Origin: Stagonosporopsis chrysanthemi
Lineage: Eukaryota > Ascomycota > Dothideomycetes > Pleosporales > Didymellaceae
Assembly: GCA_022560025.1 (NCBI GenBank)
Contig: JAFISE010000244.1
Coordinates: forward strand, 1-37,138
DNA length: 37,138 bases
Direction of reading: 5' to 3'
This document shows, piece by piece, positions 22,779 to 33,650 of this stretch. A model generated the notes under the pieces. It did not search any database. It was not told the DNA's origin and saw nothing but the letters and a program-made list of their open reading frames with translations. Every line of letters starts with the position of its first letter. Positions within the stretch are counted from its first letter, which is position 1. The translations under genes were made by a program, and so were the position numbers.

Positions 22779-23795
22779 TCACGCCAAAGTCGATTTAGTC
22801 TGCCCAGCGTACTGGCTCTCTTCGATTGTAGATGCGCGCCGGCTTGACTTTGAGCTCTTGACGAGAGGCTTCAATCCTGGTAAAGAAACGACAATGATAG
22901 AGAGTGCCATCTCCACCATACTCAACGGGTCTGTAGAAGGAACGTTAGCAGACTGCTTCCAGAAGACTTTCCGAAACCGAACTTACAAACAAGGTTCTCC
23001 TGGCCTGTTCCCACTTTCAGGCAAACAAAACGGACAATACCCGATATGATTGTCAGAGCACCGAGCGTAAAAGTGAGGGTGACACCAGCCGAGCCTTGGA
23101 GCACACCTCTCGCCAAAAGGACCGCCGGGATGGCATACACCACAAGGTAGCAAGCCAGATTCAGTGTGAAATTGAGGATAAAGGGCTCAGGTGCGTAGAA
23201 AACGGAACATGCGCCATCTTCCTGACTCCACTGGACAGAGACGTTTCTGCCGCAGAAGAAAGTGTCGTCAAACAGGATGGTAAGATAGCAAGCAACGACG
23301 AAGCCAGTCATGCCGTAAAGCATCTTCCGCATTCCAGGGTGAGAGGACAAGTCGAAGTACCCCCAGTAGAAAGCGAGCATGCTCAGCTTCGGGAAACCCA
23401 TGCCAACATCGTAGAAGTAGTTGGATGCGAACGAGATCTGCGTCATCCATGTCAGACAGCAAAACAAAGGAATACTGTTGAGACATACTTTGGACAGCTT
23501 CACACTGGTCTCATACTCGTCAAGCACACCCATCTGGTATGTGAGCGTGTCGCAGATGATGAGACCGAGCGCAACCAGCGCAGACGCGATCAAGAGGTAG
23601 TCGGACCAGTCGAGCTTCTGGCGAAGACGAATTAGGCGCGTGTAGATGCGCGCAGCGACGAACACGTAAGCGAGGGCCAGGAGAATCCACTCCGAGATCT
23701 TTGAATATGATCAGTAACGTCTTGATACAGCGAGGAAGCACCGTGCTGGTGGGCTAACGTACCATAACATCCTTGCCGTCAATGAAATACGCCAT
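22779..23795 (-). CDS. Rhodopsin-domain (Pth11/SAT4-like) seven-helix membrane protein 1
   Basis: Three exons on the minus strand: 23795-23763, 23698-22987 and 22930-22779, giving 298 residues. The first exon encodes only MAYFIDGKDVM. The body has seven hydrophobic segments, beginning with ISEWILLALAYVFVAARIY and ending with LSMVEMALSIIVVSLPGL, the usual last helix of the fungal rhodopsin-domain family. The conserved loop FFCGRNVSVQWSQEDGACS carries the family cysteines. It lacks a CFEM domain and has a short cytoplasmic tail rich in Ser, Lys and Arg. Such proteins are putative plasma-membrane sensors; the ligand is unknown. A related gene lies about 1 kb away on the same strand. It is not obviously part of the polyketide cluster. 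Confidence 0.85.
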
Positions 23796-24856
23796 TTTGT
23801 CGGTTTGCAGATTGAGCAGAGTGAGCAGTTGCGTTCACCAACAATGGAGGCGTCAAAGAGAAGAGAAGATGTTGCTGTAAGCAAAGTGGCGGAAGCGCAT
23901 ACACATGTCTGTCGTGGAACATCTGGTCTGGGATTGATATGCAACGAATCAGAGACATCGTTCGGGCATCTGCTACAATTCGGGAAGGCTGTAAGACATT
24001 GTATCACATCGTAAAAGAATGTTGTTACGAGAAAAAATTAAATAGCAATCCTTATGCAGGGCACAAGATCCTGCAGGAAGTTGTTGGTGCAAACGCCGGA
24101 AGAATCTGTGAACTACTGTACGGCGCAGTTCGAGTGGCGTGTTAGCCCAATGGCTTTCGGACGTGCTCTCCAAAGCGGCAGCCAAACCTCGAGATGAATC
24201 CGAGGGATCAGGGGCAATCTCATCGAGACGCTATCGAACTGACCGATGCATTGGTGGTATGGTGCTCGCAAGTTTCTGCTTTGCTAGTAAGAATGCGCTG
24301 GTGAAGACGAACCACGACGTGGAAACATGGTGTGCTTGGGGGCAAGTTGGGGCCGAAGCTTCGAGAGAACAAGACGGCTTGTGGCGGGTCGGCACAACGG
24401 TAGCGATTACGCGAAGCACGAAGGATCCGATAATGTGAATCGCTGGGATCACAATTATCCAGACGGAACGGCTCGCCTCAAACGCTCGCCGACGAGTCAA
24501 GCGCTCATTCATCTACGAGTTACAGGTAAAACACCTGGAGCATTATGGCAGTCGGCCGCTGCACAGAGCTGGGTCATCTTACATTCAGGCTAGAAGCACA
24601 TTGCTGTAAAATTTCAATATGCACCATGCTTATGTAGGATGTATCCGAAGCATCCGAAACACGGCTGAAGTATACCAAGAGTCTGGTAAGGAAGCAGCCT
24701 CAAATTTATTCTGCATCCTTTGTAGGGGTCTGAACGCTTACCCGAGTACGCAGTCGTTCCGAGCCGTGCCTGGTCCGATGCAGTACCTGACAGAAATTTC
24801 AAAGCTGCATTGTAAGTGCACGAAGGGTGCGTGATTTCCATTCGACTACATGATGT
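23796..24856. other. Intergenic region between the two rhodopsin-domain genes
   Basis: This 1061-base region lies between the start of membrane protein 1 and the stop of membrane protein 2, so it should hold the promoter of the first and the 3' end of the second. Several short frames exist on both strands, but none shows motifs or plausible splice partners. Confidence 0.4.
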
Positions 24857-26125
24857 CTATGTGCATCGAGAATGTTCACTGTGCTCAAGCTTGTCGTCGA
24901 CTGGCGAAAACTGCACACTAATCCTGCGTGTCTTGTAGATCACATCGTTCCTGCTAAGCATGTTCAATTCCACTTCGCTGCCTGAATCTTCTTCGTCCGG
25001 GAGCGCTTGAGAACCGAACTTACTCTTGTTCTTCGAAGAAAGCATGACGTGCTCAGATCGTGCAATTGGTGTTCGGTGATGATTTGAGGACGAGTCGCCG
25101 TATGTGCGCTTCGATGCGAAAATACCGCCTCGTCTAATGTGCGCTCGCATGGATGGCAGACACACCACCATAATGGCAACTGCCATCTCTGCCATTGACA
25201 ATACAACTGGGACTATGTCAATATAATCTTCCTGGTTACGTTCAAAAATCTACTCACAAACGTTCGTCCAGGCTTGAATAACCTCTATCGTCGTGAACCG
25301 AATCACGCTCACGGCGATTGTGAGTACTCCGAGAGAAAATGTTGCGATAAGACCCCATATTTGACGACGGTTTAACTGTAGCTCATGGAGTAGCGGAAAA
25401 GGTAGTACGCAGACTATTCAACACAGTCAATTACAATCGTTCCACATAGATGTAAAGACTTACTGCAAACGTCTGTGAGAACGTTCATCCCCCAATCGAC
25501 CCTGAACACGACCTTCGAGTTGAACGAGCTGCAAGCACCCTCCTCAAGTGACCAGTTGACCGATACCTGCCGGCCACACCAAAAGGTATCCAAAAAGCAG
25601 GTGGAGACCATTGCTGATGCCGTGAAGATTGACACGGCGAAGAGCAGTTTTCGCAGCCATGGCATCGTGGGAGGGAAGAGACGGAAGTACAGAGCTAGAA
25701 TCGCGAGCTTCGGCAAGTAGATGCCAGTGTCGTAAAAGTAGTTACCAGCGAACTGGACCTGTCAAGCACGTCAGTAACTTTCCATCGAGACAGTTGATGA
25801 AGGTTGACCGCACTTTTTTGAGGCTAATTGCGCGAGCGATGGATGGCTTTGGGGCATCATCTGACATACCACCCCATTTGTATGTCATGACATCGGTGAT
25901 AAGCAGCGCGACGGCATCGAGAACTGACGCAATCAAAAAGGTATCGCTGGGCGTTGGATACTGCCGCTGCAAGAGTCGCGGAATCAAACGACAGCAGGCC
26001 AAAAGTGTTGCAAGAACAAGAAGAGTTACCTCAATGGGCTGACTGAGTCAGCATTTCATCTCCAAGTTTAAGTGGCAGCGACTCCGACTTACTATGACAG
26101 CCTCTGGAGCAAGACTGTGAGCCAT
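24857..26125 (-). CDS. Rhodopsin-domain (Pth11/SAT4-like) seven-helix membrane protein 2
   Basis: Five exons on the minus strand: 26125-26093, 26038-25814, 25758-25464, 25413-25258 and 25212-24857, giving 354 residues. As in gene 1, the first exon is 33 nt (MAHSLAPEAVI). Family landmarks are the helix IEVTLLVLATLLACCRL, the motif GNYFYDTGIYLPKLAILALY, the cysteine loop FWCGRQVSVNWSLEEGACS, the stretch VLPFPLLHELQLNRRQ and the last helix MAEMAVAIMVVCLPSMR. A polar C-terminal tail of about 90 residues with many Ser, Lys and Arg is probably cytosolic and possibly phosphorylated. The fourth intron is short at 45 nt. It is probably a plasma-membrane sensor of unknown ligand. Confidence 0.85.
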
Positions 26126-27716
26126 TGTCACTAGATGGAAGACCAGATACGATTCAGCATGCAGTAGCAGTTAAGCAGGTCATGGACGGAAGTGACGGGA
26201 CGCTGTGTGATACACGTCTGCTGTTGGGTGTACGGCAACTCTGCAAATCTCCGACCTGCACGGCAAAGATGCACCGGGAGAAGTAACCTTCTTGCATCGT
26301 ATTACAGCCGCATCGTTTCGTCGTTGACGGCCTTGCATGGACCCGGATAGCTGCCATGTGCTCACAAAATGCACTCCACCTGCAGACATGGTGCTGCTGG
26401 TACATTCCCCACAGAAACCTTTTCTGGGTGGTACGTGCAGCCTCATGCAAGCAGCACGCGACCTGAAGAGGAACTATGTACAGGATGCCGTTCCTGGATG
26501 CTGCATGCATGTTGGTCGTTCGCATCCGCACATCTCCGGCTATCGGTGTTAGCGGAGGCCGTCCCGAAAGGATCTAGCCTAATGGTGAATGGGTCCGGGC
26601 CAAGTGACTGAATCCGCTAGAGGCCGTGAGGGATCACCATAGGGTGCTACAGTAGCCAATGCCTTTGACAATACCACTGAGCACAATTTCTCGACTTTTC
26701 CTTCTCTTACAAATTTCAGAAACTCAAAATATTGGGAGGATGTCACAAGCATAGGCTGTGATTATGTAAACCACGCCAAGAACGTGTAGAATGGAGGGAT
26801 GCGGACGAGCCCATCAGATCCATCGCATCTGAATGGCTAAAGTCTTGGTCCTGTAATCTGTTACAATGCACGTTCTAACTTATCAGAATCAATGCGGTTT
26901 TCCGTGTCCTCACATCGTGGAGTTGGGACACGAGAGGCAGTTTGCTTGAGTCTAGCGATACGCTGATCTACAGATCTGCTTTTCGCGACAACCGACTCTT
27001 CCTCGTACTACCGAGCTATCTGGAGGTAGCAGCCGCAGATGCATCGCATCCAGGTACTTAACAAAAGGCGAAGCTTGAGTTGTGCGGCGGACAATATATC
27101 CATGGCTGTGGCGTGCAACCCCGGCGAGAGAGCGCCATTTTGGGGAGGTTTGGCTGCGTGTTGTGTGACATGCAGGAAGTTCTGGCAGAACCTGGGCTCC
27201 GTAACTTTTTTTCGACCGGTCTTGACGCGATACATGATTGCTTCGATCGTGAGGCGTCTTGCGCTTACGCAACGAGTAGACCAATGTTGTAAGCAGGTTC
27301 TCCATCTTCCGCCAATACTACACATATCTCGCTCATATTTGGTTCCAATCGATTTGCAGCGCTGTGCCAATGTGTTTTGCACGCTGTACTTATATGAATG
27401 CTGGAAGAACTCCTTTCATGATCAGCATAACCAGCATAAAGGATCATGGCTGCGGCTTTGGGCAGATAGAATATTGAGGAGTGGTGCTGAAGATTGAAGT
27501 ACGGCCATAGAAGGGCTCCTTGTGGCTGCATTTGGTGTGATAAGTCAGTGTGCGACTATAGAGAGGCAGATCAATGTCGGTCCACCTTACAACAAAGTCC
27601 GTACTAGGTTGCTAAATAAGCACGCGCTAGCCTTCACCACTCACCTGTCCACCGACAGAAGTCTCTTCACCCCAATACTGCCCATAGCATTGAAATGGCA
27701 AAGACAGAAGCTACAC
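26126..27716. other. Gene-free region
   Basis: This 1.6 kb carries several overlapping short frames on both strands that look random, with no domain, signal or splice pattern. The promoter of membrane protein 2 lies at its left edge. I see no repeat or RNA gene before the tRNA-like sequence at 27717. Confidence 0.4.
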
Positions 27717-27789
27717 ATCCCGACGGGAGGCTCGAACTCCCAACCTCGAGATTAAGAGTCTCACGCGCTACGGATCGTGCCAGCCGGGC
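27717..27789 (-). tRNA. tRNA-Lys (anticodon CTT), possibly damaged
   Basis: Read on the minus strand, 73 bases fold as a tRNA. The 5' acceptor strand is GCCCGGC. The D arm is TGGCACGATCCGTAGCGC. The anticodon stem-loop TGAGA-CTCTTAA-TCTCG has anticodon CTT. The T arm is GGGAG-TTCGAGC-CTCCC. A-box and B-box promoter patterns are present. Two oddities appear: acceptor position 1-72 would be a G-A mismatch because the 3' strand reads GTCGGGA, and no T4 terminator is seen in the next 50 bases. It may be a weak gene or a recent pseudogene. Confidence 0.7.
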
Positions 27790-28277
27790 TTGGGTGCTTT
27801 AGATGGATTACGGCGAATGGGTGAGGTTGTCTCATGGTGGGAAGGGAGGGTTCGTCTGTTGCTGTGCACTGCGTCTGACGATGTATTCTCCTTCTGAGGT
27901 CTTGAGATTTGTGTATACCCACTGCCAGTAGTGGAGCTCGGTGAGGGTTGCAGTAGAGCCCATGCTGTGCCTCGAGCTGTGGCCGGAGCGCTGAAGCAAC
28001 GTTGGGAGGCGGAAGCTAGGATAACACGGTGTGCGAAGGATGAAGGAAATGTTGCGATAAGAGATTTGAGCTCGATGAGAGCCACTGCGTCAGTATGTCA
28101 GTCAATGTTGATGTCTAGATGGCAGTGTTGATGTCGGAGGTTCGCGCATCGGGTAGCTCGTCACTGCGGCCAACCTAGCTCCGGTCACAAGCCGAGGTCC
28201 ATCTCCACCACCGACCTTCATCAACACAATCCAACCGCACCGTCGCCATATCCTCAACATTCCCAGATCCGCGCGCC
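27790..28277. promoter_or_regulatory. PEX10 upstream region
   Basis: These 488 bases lie between the tRNA-like gene and the PEX10 start. The last 100 bases are C-rich with many ACC and CAAC steps, as in fungal 5' leaders. A minus-strand frame of about 105 codons (27768-28085) begins without an ATG, and I could not find an upstream exon for it. Confidence 0.4.
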
Positions 28278-29399
28278 ATGGCGACCGCCCCGCGCTTCAC
28301 GTACCCCTTCGCGACCTCCCCCGACATAATCCGCTCCCACCAAAAAGACGCCTACTTCAGCGGCGTGCTGCTCGAGCAACTGAGCACCCTCCTCCGCAAA
28401 CGCGCTGGCGCACGCACATCACACACATATGTCTCTGAGACGCGCGTCGTCTCCGAGCTGCTCTATTTATTCCTCACGACACTGATCGGCAACCGCACAC
28501 TGGGCGAGGAGTACTGCGACATTGTGCAGGTCGAGGGCGAGAGCGGGCGCTTACCCGCGCTAGGGCGGCGAGCTGGATATATTCTCGCGTGTGTGCTGGG
28601 GCCATATGGGCTGGGAAAGGTGCTGCCGAAGTTGAGGAGGAGAGTGAGGGTGAAGCTGGAGGCGAACATGCGGCGGTACGCGAGGGGCCAGACAAAAGCG
28701 CAAGAGAGCGGGGAGAAGGAGATCACGACAAAGCCCTGGGGGATGCGGCTACAGGCCTATATCCTCGAGAATCTGGATACCATCACAAGCCCCAGCCCCG
28801 TGTACGCGCTCAGCCTTGCGACGTTCTATTTCTCAGGCAGCTACTACCACCTCAGCAAGCGCATCTGGGGCCTGCGCTACATCTTTACGCGCCAAGTGCA
28901 AGAGACCGACTCTCGGATTGGGTATGAGGTGCTCGGTGTGCTTCTAGTGCTGCAAATGGGCGTGCAGGGCTACCTGCACCTGCACAACACCATGACGAGC
29001 GCAGACAGCAGCACCGCGCTGCCTGTTGGCACATCGGCCATCGTCGGTGGCGGCGCAGAAGTCTCACTGGATCCGAATTCGTATAGCGCCAATAACGCGC
29101 TGTTGTTTGATGCGTCTGCGCCGCCTGCGGCTGCCCCGTCGGACCTGCAGCGGTGGACGCACACGCCTGCGAACGAGACGCCAAAGTATGAGCTAGGGAA
29201 TGAGGAGACGATGGGGTGGATTGGCGGTGGGAGCAGGAAGTGCACGTTGTGTCTGGAGGAGATGAAGGACCCAAGTGTTACGACGTGTGGACATATGTTT
29301 TGCTGGACGTGTATCTGCGATTGGGTGCGGGAGAAGCCTGAGTGTCCGCTTTGTAGGCAGAGTTGCTTGGTGCAGCATGTGCTGCCTCTGAGAGGCTGA
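28278..29399 (+). CDS. Peroxin-10, peroxisomal RING-finger E3 ubiquitin ligase subunit
   Basis: Single exon, 373 residues, normal length for fungal PEX10. The N-terminal half contains the Pex2/Pex10/Pex12-type membrane region, for example YFSGVLLEQLSTLLRKR and the AGYILACVLGPYG helix. The C-terminal C3HC4 RING runs from Cys322 to Cys359 (CTLCLEEMKDPSVTTCGH, FCWTCICDW, CPLCR), with all eight zinc ligands present. In the peroxisomal membrane, Pex10 works with Pex2 and Pex12 to ubiquitinate the import receptor Pex5, which allows receptor recycling. It is a housekeeping gene and probably marks where conserved chromosome resumes beyond the accessory regions to its left. Coding GC content is clearly higher than in most neighbours. 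Confidence 0.95.
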   Translation: MATAPRFTYPFATSPDIIRSHQKDAYFSGVLLEQLSTLLRKRAGARTSHTYVSETRVVSELLYLFLTTLIGNRTLGEEYCDIVQVEGESGRLPALGRRAGYILACVLGPYGLGKVLPKLRRRVRVKLEANMRRYARGQTKAQESGEKEITTKPWGMRLQAYILENLDTITSPSPVYALSLATFYFSGSYYHLSKRIWGLRYIFTRQVQETDSRIGYEVLGVLLVLQMGVQGYLHLHNTMTSADSSTALPVGTSAIVGGGAEVSLDPNSYSANNALLFDASAPPAAAPSDLQRWTHTPANETPKYELGNEETMGWIGGGSRKCTLCLEEMKDPSVTTCGHMFCWTCICDWVREKPECPLCRQSCLVQHVLPLRG

Positions 29400-30065
29400 A
29401 GGGACAATGGTTCATGGTGTTACGTTCGAGTTTGTATGAGATACCCTACATGGTTGTTGACTGCATTGCGCTGGCAGGCCATATTGTGCAGACATCGTGT
29501 TTTCTATGGCTATCTATGAAGACTGTTCAGGCAAGAGGCGGGAGACCGTGCAATAATCGCGAACCGTCCATTGCAGCACACTGGCAGCGCAGGTTACTGG
29601 CACAGATAAATACAACATTTCTTTCGCTAGCGCCACAGATATGAATACGTTGTTTCAGTCTCGGGAAGAGCTGGATCTGCGTCGTGTCATGTGTAATGGA
29701 AGAAAGCCATCAGGCTGAGCTGCTATCACACTGACGATGCTTGCCGAGGCGCACACTGCTACAGACGCAACGATCATCAGTGAATCCACCATACCGGTAC
29801 TCGGGTACGTGTAGACCGCTGTGCGCTATGTTGGTGTTTTGCTATGACAGGAAGCAGGAGGAGGACTGATTGGGCAGGCGCATCTATTGGGTCAGCCCCC
29901 GCCAACAATTCGTTGTTGCAGGCGTAGCAAGTGCCGCAGGCGCAGCAGCCCTGAATGGCTGCGTGCTTACCTCACCTCTTGTGCAAGCTCAGCCTGGTCA
30001 CAACACCTTGTTTCAATAGGGATCATGTCCGCTGGCTCTCACTCTTTCCCCAATCACCCTCTACG
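29400..30065. other. Intergenic region after PEX10
   Basis: These 666 bases hold the PEX10 3' end and the leader of the decayed NACHT gene. Short frames are present but unconvincing. No repeat or RNA is recognised. Confidence 0.4.
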
Positions 30066-33000
30066 ATGACTCCTACTAACAAGGCTTTCGATCTGTGGAA
30101 GGTCGCCCATAACAAATTGACGCCGGCAGCCCAACAATCCCTAAGTGTGTCCGTACAAAATCAAGATCTACAACCGAGTGATATGCATGAGGAAGAGATG
30201 GAAAGTCACCCCCAAGGGTAAGCAGATTGTGCTTCGCGAAGTTGTCGAAAAGACCATCAAATGGTTGCAGAAGTTCAAGGAAGTCGGAGACGTCGCAGCT
30301 CAATATGTTCCTGGTCATGCCTCACTACCGAAGGCAGCAGTACGTCTTATATTGCAAATGGGCATAAACGACTCTCGAGTGTTCGGATCTATCGCACAAG
30401 GCATCGAGACCATTAGTCGCCTTATTACCCGTAATGCTGTGTATGAAGCATTATACTTCGATCACGATACCAAGATTCTCAGCAAAGCAAAAGAGTCTCT
30501 GATGAGCTCGATCATCGCCTTGTATGTCTAGATCCTCCTCTATCTTGACGGAGCGAAGATATACTACTCACGACCCACTGCCAGGAAAGTCTCAGGAAGT
30601 GCTTTCAATTCGTCCACAGGCACGGAAAGCCAACTCGAGGAGCTTTTAAGACGAGAAGAGGAAGTTCAAAAACAAAGCTCATGTCTTGGCTGCAGAGATA
30701 TCTGCTGCCAACAAGAGCACACTTGATACAACGCAAAAGCATCAGAGGTCGCAGCGAGTCTTGCTTGAGAGTCTTGCGAATTCACTCGACGATCATGTTT
30801 CTCACCTAGCTGATCATACCAGGCGACCGTCGAAGCCCAAGAGAGGAAGGACATTGCACGATTGCTGTAACCAATCAGCCACAGAGATGACCATGCTAAG
30901 ATGTCTCATGACGTCCCACCAGGAACTGGACAATGAATCTTTTCCCACAATCAGTATCGAAAGCGGAGCACAGCGAGCCTCTCTAACATGCTCTGGTTAC
31001 GGGGGTTTCCAGGCTGCGGGAAGAGCGAATTATCATCTGTTATCGTGCAACATCATCTTGATTCGCGCAATACGGACCCAAACGCAGCTCCTTTCGCCTA
31101 TCTCTATTGTGGCAAGACATCCTTAAGCGCAAGCATGGAGACGGCATCACTTCTCGGTTCCCTGGTAAAACAACTCGCCTTGCGTCATACCATTGACGAT
31201 CAAGTCCACCGCTCGGCCCTTGATAGCTACACGCAGCAGAAAGCCGAAGCTTAGAGAGACGGTGTGATTCTCGTAGCACTTACAGAGGATGACTCTATAA
31301 CAGCCGTGCTAGCGATCATAACTGACAGTTCTGCTACCCTCACTATCGATGGCTCAGACGAAATGGACAATGCCCCAGCGCTATTGATGTGTCGGCGCTA
31401 CTCGATAGATGATCAGAGCCCAGACTCCAAGTAGCAGCTAGGGATCCTTCCAGATCTGTTTTCAGTCAAAAAGGCCAGGTTTTTGAGTTCTGGTCAGAAA
31501 ATGTGCACAAGCTTCTGCTTCACACCCAAAGAGTCGATCCCGAAATTTTCGTCCAGCTAAGTGCAGCTCGGTCCGAGTGGGAACCAGGCATGTTCGTTAC
31601 CGCAGTAGACAACATCGAACATATCGTCACTCTCCTCACTGCAGTCGCTAATCGCCATAACCTAGACGCTGTGAACAATCACGGTGCAAGTCCTCTCTAT
31701 GTGAGCGCACAATTCAGCGGCACACGCGTAGTTTCGGCAATACTCAAACTACGCGTCGAGATTAACGCTACAGGCGGTCATTTTGGTACACCTCTAAGCT
31801 CTTGACAGAGATCACGTTGAAATATTTGGCCTACTCCGCGTATCCTATACAAAAGGGCAAATTTGTATCAGCCGTGGAAGCCGCGGTGAAATTGTGGAGT
31901 GTAGGCAGTATCAGCTTCTCCTTGAGAAACCTGGCGCACTAGATTCGGTTCAAATGAACTCTCTTTCGGTAACTGCTGCCTTTGATGGCAATCCGGGATC
32001 CTAGGCCTGCTCTTAGAGCAGTGTCCACTGGCTGATAACCTAGGCCATGCAGCGATAGCTGGTGCGGAGTACCTTCGCCATGACCTACAGCAATCCGCTC
32101 TGTTCCACAGTAACATCAGGATAGTGAACAAGTGGCTAGTCCACCTGCCTGATGTCAATTCGTAAGGCGGACCTTTTGCTAATGTACTTCAAGCTGCTTG
32201 TTCCGGAGATAACCACTTTCTGGTCAAGCGGCTGCTTGACAGCTGTGCAAACGTCGATACGGGAGGACACTTAGGAACATCACCCGAAGCTGCCGCTTTT
32301 AGAGGACACGATGTTATCGTTAAGCTCCTGAATGGTCGAGGTGCAAGGATAGGCGATGCACTAGTCGCCTCTGCCGGCCATATAAGCACTGCGGACCTGC
32401 TGTTGCGAACTTTCGAGACAGCTCCACTTCCCCAAGCACCTCAGGACTAGCATGATGAACATAACAGCTATCATAAGACGATGGAGAAGGCTTATGTTCT
32501 GCTTCGGGTCGTGGACACCTGGCCGGGACCAATTCTCTACTTGATCATGGAGCTGACCCTCTCGCGTCCCACGCATTGGAAGTGACCTCCTTTACGCATC
32601 AGCATAAGGTAGCAAGAGCTCTTTTGTACCAATAGCCTTGATTCAAGAAATACCTCGGAGGCATAAGCGTCAGATTTCGTCGTAAGCGTTGGACCGCCTG
32701 CACTATAGCAAAGAGCATGAAACCCTCTGGCCACTGACTCCAGCACTACACATGCTACTAAAGCTGTGACGAGATGGCAAAATCCTGGTTGAGAGGAGAC
32801 TTGGTGCGGAGTGTGGGGATGTGAGGTAACTGAGCGGTGGTCCTAAGACGGATGGGACGTCAGGATGACCCGCGCTTGGGAGGTGGCGAATCTACTGTTT
32901 CGAGGCAATATTTCCAGTTCAAGTGCATTCCATAGTGCAGCTGGAGCTCTGTGTTGGCACGAAAACGCTAGTGACATAGTAATCCCTCTCTCTCCTGACC

Positions 33001-33230
33001 AAGCCTGCAAGCGTTGGGAGAGTCTCGTGACGGCTGATTTTCTGATCGAACAGGGTGCAGACGTCAGTCAAGGGCTCATCACCTCCTTGATCAGAGACTC
33101 TTTCCCCGCTCCTCTTCGGTTGCAGGATGGCACTGCTGTGACTCGTTCATTTAAGTCCTCTTTGCACAGAATGTCCGCCAAAGTGGTCTTGGTTGCTTGT
33201 ATACCATGCACGTGGGGACTGATTTGAGTA
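30066..33230 (+). pseudogene. Decayed NACHT-ankyrin (NLR-like) gene
   Basis: The parts of a fungal STAND protein lie in order but in broken frames. From 30066, MTPTNKAFDLWKVAHNKLTP opens a NACHT N-terminal domain. After a frameshift it continues with RKRWKVTPKGKQIVLREVV and VGDVAAQYVPGHASLPKA. The Walker A GFPGCGKSELSS lies near 31010 and the Walker B ATLTIDGSDEMD near 31350. Ankyrin-like repeats follow, for example LLDSCANVDTGGHLGTSPEAAA near 32230, with LIEQGADVS near 33050. Stops interrupt the frame at 30529 (TAG), 31252 (TAG) and 32163 (TAA). The family reading resumes in the same frame directly after each, and each is one C-to-T change from a glutamine codon. There are frameshifts as well. 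Such proteins act in fungal incompatibility or immunity; this copy cannot be functional as read. The right boundary is approximate. Confidence 0.8.
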
Positions 33231-33650
33231 TGAAAATAGACCGGGGTAGCCAATACTGCCTTATACAGTTACTATGAACACACCTGTGTCAATCCCTCAC
33301 CGCCCCGACAACCGCTCGTTGCCTATCTGCCGGATCTTGCCGGGAAGCTACTGCAAGTTGCTGGCAACTCTACCATGTGTCTGAGCGACGTTCCCCATAC
33401 GTAGTAGTTATGCAGAGTGACGAGTCGTGCGTAACGGCTGGACCGGAACATTTCATAGTACTAGCTCGAGGCTTGTACACAGTATAATGCTAATTGCGGC
33501 ACTCACCTTACTGAAGGGGCTACCGCGCCGCGCGCGCCAAGACGTTCCGCATAGATTATACGACTGATCTACACAAGGGTAGTAGCTTATAGGTAGGTAG
33601 CGTTGCGGCTGTTCCCTTCTCCTCACGAGGTCATAGTTTCAACGGCAAAG
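33231..33650. other. Intergenic region upstream of the metalloprotease
   Basis: These 420 bases contain the likely promoter of the secreted metalloprotease gene. A GC-rich CCGCGCCGCGCGCGCC tract lies near 33530, and GTAGGTAG repeats lie near 33590. No gene is seen. Confidence 0.35.

Noticed and set aside
27039..27497. Plus-strand frame of 152 codons
   Set aside because: Cysteine-rich but with no recognisable motif, no signal peptide and overlapping open frames on both strands, as expected by chance in this composition.
27768..28085. Minus-strand frame of about 105 codons upstream of PEX10
   Set aside because: It has no ATG at its start. A TGACGCAG acceptor exists, but I found no upstream exon with an ATG and donor that joins in frame. 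It also overlaps the tRNA-like gene.
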